NCBI GenBank assembly: GCA_944470555.2
Contig: OX104134.1
Span: forward strand, 104,898,701 to 104,962,700
DNA: 64,000 bases
From: Heterobilharzia americana
Lineage: Eukaryota > Platyhelminthes > Trematoda > Strigeidida > Schistosomatidae
Direction: 5' to 3'
Shown here: positions 32,670-43,504 of the stretch, one piece after another
Layout: every line of letters starts with the position of its first letter
How positions within the stretch are numbered: position 1 is the first letter of the stretch
Position numbers and translations under genes: made by a program
The notes under the pieces: model-generated
The model's input: only the letters and a program-made list of their open reading frames with translations
Told to the model about the DNA's origin: nothing
The model's database searches: none

Positions 32670-35600
32670 AACCTCGCCCGGTTAACTAGTTTACTAGTTA
32701 CTAGCCGGTCCTAAGCCCGGGTAAAGAGGGAAGGTTGAGCATACGGCTAGCAACTCTACCCCGTAAAACAAATCTAACCGCTACAGAAACTTCAAGCACA
32801 AACGATATATAAAAAATAATAACAAAATTATTCCTCGCTGGAATCGGAGAGGCGAAATGACGCCAGTTGGTGAAAGCCTTCGCGAAGCAAATTGACCAAT
32901 GTGTCTTCTCTTTCTCGATGAAAGCGGAAGTAAACGTGGGGACATGGAATGTCCGTACGATGTTTGAACCCAGTAAGGCAGCCCAGATTGCAAACGAGAT
33001 GAAGAGGTATCACATTGAAGTGCTAGGAATTTGCGAAAGCAGATGGAATGGGAGTGGACTCTCCAAACTGTCAACTGGAGAATCAATAATCTACTCCGAT
33101 ATTGTCACCCAGACGACAACCACGAGCGCAGAACACTGAGTTATGGAGTGGCTATCATGATGTCCCCAACAGCATCAAAGGCTCTCATGCAGTGGGAACC
33201 AATCTCCCCCTCCAGGATCATAACAGCAAGGTTCAACTCAAAAGGACGGAAAGTCACAGTCACACAATGATACGCACCTAAAAATAATGCAGAGCAAGAG
33301 AAGAAGGAGGAATTCTACAGACAACTGCAATCAACACTGGACAAGACGTCAGTTGGCGATATCAAAATTCTAATGGGTGAGGTGACATGAATGCCAAACT
33401 GGGAGGGGACAACACAGGAAGAGAACAAACCATGGGTCGAGAAGCGCTCAGTGAGGTGATGAACGAAAATGGAGAATTGTTTGCAGATTTCTGTGCACTC
33501 AACGATTTGGTGATTGGAGGCCAGGCAGTGTATTCAAGCATAAGGATATCCACAAATTGACATGGATTTCACCAGACACCAGGACACACTAAAAATCAAA
33601 TCGACTTGATCTCAACCTCAAGAAAATGGAGACGCAGTCTACTTGACACAAGGTCAAGAAGAGGAGCAGGTATAGGTTCAGACCACTCACTATCTAGTGC
33701 AAGGAACCTTCCAAATCAAGTTAAAAGCCTTCAAGGAAGCTGGTGATAGACCTCAGTTCAAGTACAACACTCGGAAACTGAAGGATGAAACTACATAGGA
33801 GATCTTCACGGCAGCCAGCCATCAAGACAAAGTGGGAGATATTGAGCAACATCCCTGAAGAAACTTGTGTGGATGAACACTGGAAGTCTTTGAAAGAGAT
33901 GTGGAAAGAAACCTGCACAGCCGTATTAAGAAGGAAGAAGAAAGAAGACAAGGAATGGATCTCGACGGATACCTGGAAGCTGATAGAGGAGAGGAGGATG
34001 GTGAAGCAGAAGATAAACCAATGCAAGGATGCTCAACGACAAGAGGAACTGAGCACAATGTATAAAACACTAGACAAAGAAGTGAAGAAGAGTGCGCGCA
34101 AAGACAAAAGACACTTCTACGAAACACTGGCAAGTGAAGCAGAACAGGCTGCAGGTAGGAGAGACAGAGACCTGACGACATTGTATCAAATAACCAGTTT
34201 ACTATCTGGGAAGAGATCAACGCAGACGAAACCAATAAAAGATGAAGAAGGAAATTTAATTACGAAAGAAGAGAAACAAAGGAAACAATGGGCCGACCAC
34301 TTTAAGAAGCTCTTGAATCAACCACCACCTGCACTTCGTCCAGAAATACCACCTACAGCCAAGTCACAGAACTACAAGTGAACATAAATTCTCCAACAAA
34401 AATGGAAGTCCTGAAAGCCATAAAGCTACTGAAATATGGGAAAGCAGCAGGACCAGATGGGATACCGCCAGAAGCACTGAGAACAGACGCAGAGACAACA
34501 GCGGACATGCTCACACCACTATTGCAGAAGGTGTGGAAGGAAGAGAAGGTACTTGGCTAGTGATTGGAAGAAGGGTTACCCTGTCAAACTGCCGAAGAAG
34601 GGAGACCTCAATGTTTGCAAGAACTGGCACGGAATCACTCTCCTGTCTACCCAATGCAAGCAAAATATTAAGCCGCATCATCCTGGAGAGACTAAAGGAT
34701 GCACTGGATTCAAAACTACGACCGGAACAGGCAGGCTGGATTCAGGAAGTACAAATCATGTGCAGACCAAATTGCAACGCGACACTACGCATCATCATAG
34801 AACAGAGCATAGAATGGCAGTCAACTCTATACCTCAACTTTATCGACTTTGAAAAGGCCTTTGACAGCGTCGACCGAGAGGTAATTTGGAAACTGCTTCA
34901 ATACTACGGAGTACCGCAAACCTTTATCCACCTCATTCGACAACTATATGAAGATGCCACATGCCAAGTAATTCACAATGGGAAGCTCAGTGATGCTTTT
35001 GAAGTGAAGTGGAGACAGGAGTGAAACGAGGTTGCCGCCTACTATCCCCCATGATATTCCTGATTGTGGTCAACTGGACTGGATCATGCAGCAAACAGTG
35101 GGGAGCTGTGAGAAGATGGGGATGCGCTGGCTGGACTGCGGAAAAGAACCTAGAAGATCTGGATTTCGCCGATGACTTGTGCCTGATGTCACATAAACTT
35201 GAAGATCTGCAGGCGAAAACTAACAAGTTGACAGAAGAAGCAGGGCAGCGAAGACGGGACTTCAAGTGAATATAGAGAAGACAGAAGTGATGAAGATACC
35301 GCACCAGCAACTCCAACAACAACAACAGAAGCTTCAATGACCATCAACGGGAGAAACTTAAAGGAAGCAACCTCCTTCACCTATCTAGGAAGCACTGTTT
35401 CAACTACAGGTGGCGGCACAGACGAGGACGTCATAGCCAGGATTGGAAAAGCAAGACAGGCGTTCATTAGCCTGAAATCAGTGTGGAAATCTTCTGCACT
35501 GCACTCAGCATGTGGAACAAGATCCGGATTTCCAACACCAACGTCAAGTCAGTGCTTCTGTGTGATGGTTGAGAGACTCGGCGCGTTACGAAAGGGATTT

Positions 35601-35993
35601 CCAATAAACCACAGACATTCATCAACAACTGCCTACTCTGGCTCGTTACTGAAGATCAGATGACCAGAATAGTTAGAATAAGCAACAAGGAGCTCTGGGA
35701 ACGAACCAACCAAGAAGCTATCACTCAACAAATATGCAGAAGGAAGTGGAGATGGATTGGGCATACACTGAGAGGGCTGACTAGGGACATCAGGCGTCAG
35801 GCCAGGCCGTTGAGTGGAACCCAGATGAGAAGCGACGAGTTGGGCGAGGGTGACATGGAGGAGATCATGCGAGGAGGAAATGAGAGCTTCTGGGCTGTCG
35901 TGGAACCAGGTTCAAAAGATCTCAGAGAACAGAGGTCACTGGAGACGTGCTACTGAAGCCCTATGTTACATTAGAAACTCAATATAATAATAA
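32670..35993 (+). mobile_element. Full-length but frameshifted RTE/SR2-type LINE (5' UTR, endonuclease, RT, tail)
   Basis: A non-LTR retrotransposon of about 3.3 kb. The GC-richer 5' UTR (32670-32920) has TAGCCGGTCCTAAGCCCGG, usual at RTE 5' ends. The AP endonuclease follows: VNVGTWNVRTMFEPSKAAQI (from about 32936), GICESRWNGSG, then pieces in other frames (ILMGEVT, SDHSL). A Lys-rich connector (33785-34381) leads to the RT: KAAGPDGIPPEALR (34378-34560), LYLNFIDFEKAFDSVDREVI (motif A), GVKRGCRLLSPMIF (motif B) and LDFADDLCLMSH with the catalytic FADD at 35165-35176. NLKEATSFTYLGSTVSTTGG and a C-terminus ICRRKWRWIGHTLR (35660-35956) end in a TAA-rich tail. Motif residues are intact but at least six frame breaks make it non-autonomous. 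Confidence 0.92.
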
Positions 35994-36008
35994 ATAATAA
36001 TCGAAATA
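35994..36008. repeat. Target-site duplication, right copy, of the RTE LINE
   Basis: Exact repeat of 32655-32669 directly after the TAA tail, showing insertion by target-primed reverse transcription. Confidence 0.75.
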
Positions 36009-36764
36009 TTTGTTTAAAAGTTGTGCAGTTCAAGGTACAAACCACATTGAATCGTGGTAAATGTTGCTTCAATTTTGTCGATCGTGAAATTCACTCAAAT
36101 GGTGAAATGATTTAGCTAATTTGTCTCTCTATCAGCATAATGAAAATGGGAGAAGGGTAGTAGGCAGGGTATCTGAGTTGTTATAATCACATATTAAATC
36201 TGTCATTCAGAAGAGGTTGGTTTGATTCCTGCTGAAGCCATAACTTTCTTGTTCAGTTACTATAACCATGTGTACGAGGTTCACCATGTTAACCTAAGCT
36301 TGAAAATATAATTAGCTATATTGGATCGTTCAAGAATTATTTAATTAAGCTGAATGAAAATCAAAAATACACAAGTGTGATTGATATAAAGTGGAAATTA
36401 ATAACAAAAGACCATAGATTCTAACATGATTAATGTTATCTAATGTAAAGTTGCATAAAATATGAAAGTTATTTTCAAGAGAAAGCATGATCAAGGGTAG
36501 CATGGAAACAAAATGATAATGTTGGTTTATTAAAATATACAAATAGTAAGAGAGAGAGAGAGGTCGATGTTTTGTTATAAATTTATTAAGACCAGGGTAG
36601 CAACAAAGGTCGAATAAGTTTTTTTTGTACACATAATTCCGGTTTCTACTTACAGATGTCAAGAGCTTCCTTCCACAGTAAATATTTCTGGTGATTAGGA
36701 AAACTGCAATCACTCATGTTATTACTTTTGTTATCCCATCTTTGACTAGACCGAGATTATCATA
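36009..36764. other. AT-rich flank of the LINE insertion, no recognised feature
   Basis: A short GA repeat at 36549-36562 is the only simple feature seen. The 122-codon minus frame at 36345-36713 has no recognisable similarity. Confidence 0.3.
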
Positions 36765-37150
36765 CTTCACTGGCATATGGGTTCCTGTACGAATGCCTCG
36801 ATATTTTATGTATCCTGAGTCTTAGTACGAACATTAAGTGAAACACAGGTGATGTTGAGGCATCCAAGCACAAGTCCATATCCCAACAGAGACGGGTCAA
36901 TTAGGTTCAGTCAATGACGCGATAATACAAGCAACAACAAAAACTATATGGGTCGAACAAGAAGTGTCTATCGTGGTTCGGTGGTCTAGTGGATAACACT
37001 AGCGCTTCAAGCAACAGGCCTCGGGGTTAGAGTCCCGGTGGGAACAACATCGCCTACCGGGAAGTAGGTACTTCCAGCTGGTGAGTCCAAAGTAGGACGT
37101 AACTCAAGTTCACGATCCAATTGCCAGACATTATCCATCATTATACTGTG
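36765..37150 (+). repeat. Sm-alpha hammerhead SINE with inverted bodies and a well-kept tRNA head
   Basis: 36765-36830 is the body on the minus strand, 36845-36945 the body on the plus strand (inverted pair). Then comes a plus-strand head at 36973-37050 with clear Pol III-type boxes: TGGTCTAGTGGATAACACT (A) and GGGTTAGAGTCCC (B). The ribozyme (37070-37130) reads CCAG, CTGGTGA, GTCCAAAGTAGGAC, GTAAC; A6 and the GAAAC box are mutated. Confidence 0.8.
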
Positions 37151-37559
37151 ATCAGGTTAACGAATGACTAGTATGACAAATATTACGCCTCAGAAAAACT
37201 TGGCTCATACATTTCCCTGAAGAAATGCTCTAATGAGTTAGTTATCTAGCCCATATACCAGATAATTGTTAGATAATGTTTGACTGAGGGTTCTGTATAC
37301 AGAGTCTTGCCTTATCGTTCAACTAGTGAAAAAAAGTGTGAGACCTTAGTCTCGACCTCGACTCCTGAGTGTCTACTGTCCTTAATATAATTCGACAATT
37401 CTGGTGAACGTTGTTACTTGGGGAATACGGGAGTAGTCACAAACTTCAAACAATAAGGGGGACTAATGAAAAATACCAAATCAATAGATGTTCAATAAAA
37501 ACGATGAACATGAAGCAACACAATTCATCTATGAATGCAACAGTCAAACAGTAACAATA
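37151..37559. other. Spacer, no recognised feature
   Basis: No motif recognised. Confidence 0.3.
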
Positions 37560-37830
37560 ATACAGTCACAAGTTGACATTCATCACAGACTGAGGAATAT
37601 AAACCGTCGGATACCGACTCAGTGGCTCAATAATAACATGCACTTTGTTGACGTTGGGGGTTCTGGGTTCAACCCCTATCGTGGCGAAGGGCGCGCACTG
37701 TTGTGGAGTCTCATACTAGGACGAAACAGCTATCCAGTGCTCCTAGGTTTTCAGTGGTCCTGCAACTGATATCAGTTCATGACGAATACCAACCCGAAAT
37801 CAGTAAATGAATCTCCACAAACCTCAAAAG
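37560..37830 (+). repeat. Family-2 hammerhead-like SINE, nearly complete
   Basis: Head: GATACCGACTCAGTGGCTCA with A-box-like CTCAATAATAACATG and B-box-like GGTTCTGGGTTCAACCCC (37665-37682). Ribozyme 37693-37745: GCACTG, TTGTGGA, GTCTCATACTAGGAC, GAAAC, AGCT, ATC, CAGTGC. Stem I is six perfect pairs, stem II and GAAAC are intact, but the first core segment has two changes. The body continues CAACTGATATCAGTTCATGA to a CAAA-rich end. Confidence 0.75.
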
Positions 37831-39010
37831 TGAATTAATACAAGATCTAACAGAGTCTTAACTGAAGCACATATTGTCATATGTTGTATAAGCGTTGGCA
37901 TACTGTCTGGACTGCCGGGTGAGGAGAGGCAAGTCATTGTCTTGATAACCCAGCCCTCTCGGCTTTAACTTGCAGTTTAATTTCAAGGTAGTGGGACAGC
38001 TTTAGATGCTATATCCCCACCGTTACCAGTAACTAATGTAGGCTCACTAGGCAGTCACTTATATTCAGTCCGGGAAGTCGTGTTTGATTGCTTTGGAGCC
38101 AGGGTTCTCAAACCCTCCTACCGTTCTGGTGTCTATGTTTCCTGAGAAAATCACAAATATAGTAAGTAGATGGATGGGTGACTTGACGATGCCGAGCAAG
38201 ACATGTGTAAAACTTTAATTGCTAAGGAGCAATGTACGCCTATCTGTCAACTTCATGACGTGGCCATTTAACTAGGTGATATAAGACTGCGATGGATTGT
38301 ATCTGTCGTCAGGGCCCCTTACCGGTTGACTTCTAACGTCTTACACCAATTTAAGTTTACTGGCATCACAGTTGGGTGAGTTGGGACTGGAAAACATTAC
38401 AATAGGAGTGTTACGCAAAAGTAAAGCTTTTTTATTAGCTATAGAATAACTCACAGTAAGATTAGCAGGACTGTGAGAACGTACCCAGAATGATAAACTT
38501 TTTCTTCATACGGTTAACTAGACATCGGTTTTTAGCAGGACCAAACATTTGTTTGGCATACAGTCTTATCCTATGGTGCAACCAAATAAATCCAGTACAT
38601 ATTACTGTATCACTGTGTACCGTAATAAATGAACTTAACTAAGATGGAATTGGGAGCATGTTCGGAGGGAAGATGATAACAATTGTAGTGGATTTCATTG
38701 TATTGGAATCGAGTACTCCGGAAAAAAAGATGAATTGAAGTTATTTAAGTTACAAACTTATGTAATTGGGTTGAAAATTTTAAAATTGTGGCATAATTGG
38801 AACCGGTGGTTAGTGGAGTACTGACTATATACAGTACCGACTGAGTTAGTAAGCTCAACTATAGGTTCCACTCTGCAAGCCCTTTCACTACTGTTGTACA
38901 TTCAGTTCAGTCTGCCGAAGACAGCGATTTGTAGTAAAGATTTGATTTTTTATGCAGTTGAGTAGATAAACCGTTGGGCTTTATCCAATTGGATGACTTT
39001 TGGGGATTTT
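37831..39010. other. Stretch with a GC-richer unassigned segment
   Basis: 37880-38400 is less AT-rich than its surroundings and looks like part of an old repeat (GAGAGGCAAGTC, CTCACTAGGCAGTCAC), but I could not name it and saw no second copy here. The remainder is plain AT-rich sequence. Confidence 0.3.
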
Positions 39011-39014
39011 ATTG

Positions 39015-39135
39015 GTTTCAGGTTGGTATTCTTTATGGACTGATATCAGTTCAAGAAACATTGGAGACATGAAAGCACTGGAAAACCGTTTCGTTCTAGT
39101 TTGGGACTCCCCAGCAGTGCTTATCCAGGATGTAA
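39015..39135 (-). repeat. Family-2 hammerhead-like SINE, minus strand
   Basis: Ribozyme on the minus strand: GCACTG, CTGGGGA, GTCCCAAACTAGAAC, GAAAC, GGTT, TTC, CAGTGC. Stem I is perfect over six pairs; A6 is mutated to G and the triplet is TTC. Inverted relative to the plus copy that begins 140 bp to the right. Confidence 0.7.
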
Positions 39136-39274
39136 GTTCATGATGAATATTGACCTGAGATCAACAACATCCCCACAACCCTTCAAATTGAACTAACCTA
39201 GTGCTCGCTGGTGAATCCTGAAATTCTAATGAGAAGTCGTGGCAATTGGGTCAACCAAGTGGAACATGAGGGCA

Positions 39275-39555
39275 GGTACTCAACGACAGCACTAGATACA
39301 GGTCACGCTATATCATGAACTGAAAGAGGTTGGAAATATGGATCACTGGATTTCGACCCAGTGGTTGAATGACAACGTGCTGGTTACGGAACCTGAAGGT
39401 CCTGGGTTTGATTCCTGGGGCAGTCATGGGTGCGTGGAGATGAAGAGTCCCATACTAGGACGAAACAGCTGTCCAGTGCTCCCAGATTTCCAATGTTCCT
39501 CCAACCGATGTCACTTCATGACAAATACCAACCTGAAATCGACAGGCTGAATGCA
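39275..39555 (+). repeat. Family-2 hammerhead-like SINE, complete copy
   Basis: 5' part ATATCATGAACTGAAAGAGG, head TTTCGACCCAGTGGTTGAAT, B-box-like GGTCCTGGGTTTGATTCC (about 39396-39413). Ribozyme (39431-39485): GTGGAG, ATGAAGA, GTCCCATACTAGGAC, GAAAC, AGCT, GTC, CAGTGC. Stem II, GAAAC and GTC are exact; C3 is mutated and the 5' side of stem I has drifted. The body then runs to AATACCAACCTGAAATCGAC. The best copy for defining the family consensus and length (about 270 bp). Confidence 0.78.
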
Positions 39556-40024
39556 TATTCAAAAGTATTTTTAACAACTTAGATGCCTTGGTTGTGCATT
39601 GTTTAAGATTTGTGATTTATGGTGTCTTGTGAACTTGTAATTCAAGCTCATCACTGCCTAGATTTGAATGACTACCTAAGCAATAAAAATTATCCATACG
39701 ACGTTTTGTCTAGCTGAGTACTTACCGAGTCATCGAAAGAGAATGAATCATAGAAAGTGGGAGTATCGTCAACTAAAAGTGCACAATGACTGTCATTATA
39801 GTGTGCATAACACGTATAACTCTATAGATAGAGAGATACAGTGTACAATGTGTTAAAGGTCACAACAAATAGGTGAAAATGTTTTTCAGTACACATTATT
39901 ATCAATGTGAAATAAAGCTTTAGTCACACTGAACTAGTCATTTTAACTAGTTGAGAAAAGAAGTAGTCAACGTGACATTCTCAGTTTCATCTTGAAAATG
40001 ACCATTCTAAGGTTAATAGTGATT
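39556..40024. other. AT-rich spacer, no recognised feature
   Basis: No motif recognised. Confidence 0.3.
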
Positions 40025-40165
40025 TTTTAAATTTATTTCATCACGAACTGACATCAGTCAGAGAACCATTAAAAACCTGTGTGCACTGGACAGCTGTTTC
40101 TTCCTGGTACGCGACTCCTCAGCAGTAAGCGCCCACGACCCCGCTAGGTATCGAATTCAGGATAT
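40025..40165 (-). repeat. Family-2 hammerhead-like SINE with intact core boxes
   Basis: Minus strand: ACTG, CTGAGGA (40122-40116), a drifted stem II (GTCGCGTACCAGGAA), GAAAC (40100-40096), AGCT, GTC (40091-40089), CAGTGC. All catalytic-core residues and the GTC triplet are present and stem I pairs ACTG/CAGT; stem II base pairing at its foot is lost. B-box-like and 3' body sequences flank it. Confidence 0.75.
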
Positions 40166-40304
40166 TCAGATTCGAAACTCTCCAACACTATTAAAGGCGT
40201 TTATTGGACAGATACTTGAGACTTAAGTTATTTCGGTAGAAAATCATATTTTTGAGGCATAACTGTACTTTGTCACAACATATAGATTGACCTCGACTAT
40301 GCAT

Positions 40305-40640
40305 AGTGTCTAGCAGTGGAATCCAGGACGTGCGTTTCGTCCTATTTGGGACTTATCTACTGAATATATCTACGTCCCAGTAAGTGATATTGTTCCTACT
40401 AATACTCGAACCCAGTGTCAGTTGCGTGAAACGCCAGAGAGTTATTCACTAGGCCACTTCTTTTGCCACGGGTTTATTTTACATGATGTTGCTTGTATTG
40501 CCCCGTCGTTGATTGGACCGAATTGTTCGATGTGTATTGGGTATGGGCTCTTCTGTAGATGCCTCGATATTGCCCGTCGTTTCGATTTTGATATCAATGA
40601 TGGGTAGTGGTTAGCAGTGGAATTCAGGATTGATCCAGAC
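40305..40640 (-). repeat. Sm-alpha hammerhead repeat, tandem one-and-a-bit unit
   Basis: Read on the minus strand the order is ribozyme start (40640-40610), body (40590-40500), tRNA-like head (40455-40385), ribozyme (about 40370-40312), i.e. a head-to-tail tandem. Ribozyme: ATTCAG, TAGATAA, GTCCCAAATAGGAC, GAAAC, GCAC, GTC, CTGGATTCCACTGC. Everything except the first core segment matches the consensus. The tandem order is what is expected of a satellite-like Sm-alpha array. Confidence 0.8.
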
Positions 40641-41139
40641 TGACCCTTGCGCGAATGATGTAAATGCTGTTGCTTCAGGCACCAACTGCTGTTTAAGAAT
40701 GTTTCAGAGTCACCACTTTTTGTAACCAATCAATTAATTAGTTCACTGAACGACAAGGATAACCATTTTGGATAATGTACATACTAAAAGAGTTTCCAGT
40801 AAGTGGTTAGTCAGAAGACGTGTATGTTTATGACTCAGCATGAATATAGCCGCTAGTACTTCAGAAATGCACTTTTTCATCTCAACAACTAGATTACTTA
40901 TCATTCATTCAATAATTCCTTATAAATCTTCTGAAAGGTACACAGCAGAAATGATCAGTGTGTAATTAATTCATTTCTGTTGTTTTCTATAGCTAGAAAG
41001 TTTTGTACTTTTCGCTTTCAGAAGATTTCCGCTCGCAAATTACCTTAGAATTTGAAGTACGGGATTTAAAAACACACATATAGATCAGTTTTCAGTTCGA
41101 CTGTGCGAGATAGCTGCGGTTTCGCAGACTTGTATTACA
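40641..41139. other. AT-rich spacer, no recognised feature
   Basis: No motif recognised. Confidence 0.3.
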
Positions 41140-41375
41140 TATACTGGTTGGTGATTGAAGGTGAAACGGAAATCTAGGTAGTGGCAGGATTCGAGCCAGA
41201 GGCCTTCGGGTTACCGGCCCACTGTTCTACAAAAAGAGCTGCGAGACAAACTCATCTGACTGCTGGGAGTAGTCCTGATCCTGCCGTTACCCAAGTTTTC
41301 ATTTCTCCCGCAATCACCACCCAGTACCAACAAGACAGGTCTGCCAAACCAACCACGGCTATCTCATATAGTTAA
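41140..41375. repeat. Third tRNA-like SINE family, inverted pair
   Basis: The minus strand 41235-41145 has a tRNA-like head (TAGAACAGTGGGCCGGTAAC; B box GGCTCGAATCC) and then CCTGCC, ATTTCCG, CAATCACCAACCAGTA. The plus strand 41270-41335 repeats CCTGCCGTTACCCAAGTTTT, CAATCACCACCCAGTA. The two face away from a short centre. No hammerhead was found in this family. Confidence 0.65.
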
Positions 41376-41559
41376 AGTCATAATCAATTTGATGCTCTTC
41401 ATCGTTTATTCAGCTCGATTTGGTTTGGAATAAGAAGTTCTGATTGGTAGCCTATGTGAGTAAAGTGAAGGAACAGTAAGGCACCAATAATTCATATGGC
41501 AGTAGAAAAAAACCTATGATGATTGAAATAAATTAAAAATCTAGTCAGTAGTCGAGAAT

Positions 41560-41680
41560 CTTGGCTCAGCTGATAGAGTGCTGGGTCGGAAATCGGGTGA
41601 CCACTAGTTCGAATCCTGCTGCGGCCTAAGTTTTCATTTCATCTTCATTCATCACCCAATACATTAGTTAGTTATGTAGG
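41560..41680 (+). repeat. Third tRNA-like SINE family, single copy
   Basis: TGGCTCAGCTGATAGAGTGC (A box), CTAGTTCGAATCCTGC (B box), then GGCCTAAGTTTTCATTTC and ATCACCCAATAC, as in the pair at 41140. The acceptor ends do not pair, so this is a SINE head and not a tRNA gene. Confidence 0.7.
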
Positions 41681-42339
41681 AATGATTGAATGTCAAAGAC
41701 TGAAGTATGCTGAATACACAGTATGATGCTCGCAAAAGTAACTTTCAACAAACCAAATTCCTCTACACACGAATGGGTTACAAGTGGGTTTATTGATATA
41801 GTTGTTAGTCAATCAGCAGCTACTTTAGTTGTTAAGTCCCTGACTTCTTTGCCGACCGATACAGGTTCGTACCACTGAAAAGTACAAGTGTTCCCATGCT
41901 AAAATGTAGGAAACCTAAGCGGAATGCAGTTTATTATCTACTGCCTCCTAACATCTAATGGTACATTACCCTTCACTTTAATTGAATGGACACACAAGGC
42001 GGACAATGTACATACATCCAGATGTAAATAAATCCAAAGGTAAACAGCCCATAGTTGAAAGATATTTTACATTGGTTGCTGATCATTATTTCTACAAACA
42101 AAGCGATCCAGCTGAAGACACATCTCCTTGCACCCATGTCATTCCACCAACTGGTCTAATGCATAGTGTTGAATACATATCATCATCTCTTAACAGCCAA
42201 CTATTTCACACATTTCTGTCTGTTTGAAAGAATATCGAAATACCCCTTTTCTATCAGACAGTCGATTTGTTTTCTTCTCTTGGCATCTTAATCGTTAGCT
42301 CTAATCAAGTGCGTTAAAGGCCGATGATATTATTGTCTA
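41681..42339. other. Spacer; unassigned 81-codon plus frame at 41982-42227
   Basis: The frame has an even amino acid mix and begins with an ATG, but no family motif or splice signal was recognised, so no gene is called. Confidence 0.3.
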
Positions 42340-42480
42340 TTCTATGTGCCGGATTCGAATCATATGAAGTCAGCAAGTCATATCATCAGTAGGAACAAGA
42401 TCACTCACTGGGAAACAGGTGCAAAATGATGACTTGTTCGAGATAGACAGAAATACATCCCTTGAATTCCACTCCTAGAT
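42340..42480 (+). repeat. Sm-alpha hammerhead SINE, heavily decayed
   Basis: B-box-like GATTCGAATCA, linker GATCACTCACTGGG, then a ribozyme relic aligned by position: AATGATGA, GAGATAGAC, GAAAT, ATC, CTTGAATTCCACTCCTAG. Confidence 0.6.
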
Positions 42481-42889
42481 ACTATCCACAATTACTCTCA
42501 GAACGTAATTCTTTTGAGTGATAATTATCCTAGAATCACATGGAATGGACTAAACAGAAGTGACTATAAGAGCTGTCAAGTAACCATATCTCGTGTTTAT
42601 TTGAGGTCTTTCATTGCTGTTAAAACTCAAATACAAGTGACGTTACTAGATGTATCTTAAGTGAAATAATCAATAAGGTGTAGTTTTGTCTATAAAGACA
42701 GTTTTTTCCGTAACCGTTGTATGGTGGTCCTTTCAAAGCACTCACCTGCTTTACTAAACTGACTTTCTAAGGCATCCCTAAACAGTCTGGCAATATATCG
42801 ATGCAGATATAACCACTCATTCACATTCTGGCTTTTCTTCACTAATCATCTGCACAGTTAGCAGTAGAGACGTTTAGTGATAGGAATGA

Positions 42890-43080
42890 TTAGTCTTAAT
42901 GGATCGTTGTGTGCTAGGTTGGCTTGGCGATGATTCGCCTATTTCCTCAGTCGAATGTATCTGCCTCCAAGATAATGATGATATTCCCACTGAGACTAGA
43001 AATCAGCACCGATCGCTTCAAAGGTTAGCCAGTTTTTTCACAAGGCTACTGAATCGCTAGGGCCACCTCCAATAGCAATT
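42890..43080 (-). repeat. Sm-alpha hammerhead SINE, heavily decayed, minus strand
   Basis: On the minus strand, head with GGCCCTAGCGATTCAGTAG-like A box, AGCGATCGGTGCTGATT, CAGTGGGAATATCATCA, then a ribozyme relic (ATTCGACTGAGGAAATAGGC). Recognised from order and linker. Confidence 0.6.
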
Positions 43081-43504
43081 TTGTTTCTTGAAGAGAACAT
43101 TACATTTCTGACAAATTTGTTTCATACAGAACATAGTGATACACTATTATTCACAGCATAAATTATCTTTTGCAAACAAAATCAATGTAACAACACAAAT
43201 GTTGAACACCTTTATTATTTGCTAATAGATCCTAATTCACTTATTTTTGGTGATACTAGAGTTTTACGAATATCTGCAATATGTAGTGAATTATTCTTGT
43301 TTCTTGTGCTGGGCGTTGATTCTATGATAGAAGATTCAGTCAGTGAAGAAATAACAATGAGGAATTTGACATTAATGCCTGGGGGTTCAAACTGCCATAA
43401 ATAACGTAACAAAATGAAAGATGAAATGCGGAAGAAAGTAATCAAAAGTAGTATATAGTCATCAAAAGAGAAGAAAGGGTTTACCTACGTCAAAATTCTA
43501 CATA

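Noticed and set aside
32867..35956. RTE LINE as a host endonuclease gene
   Set aside because: Endonuclease plus RT order, 5' UTR, TAA tail and target-site duplication identify a LINE with broken frames.
36973..37050. Possible tRNA gene
   Set aside because: It has good A and B boxes, but the acceptor ends do not pair and a hammerhead relic follows; it is the head of an Sm-alpha SINE.
41565..41637. Possible tRNA gene
   Set aside because: The B box is good, but there is no acceptor stem, and the same sequence occurs as an inverted pair nearby; it is a SINE head.
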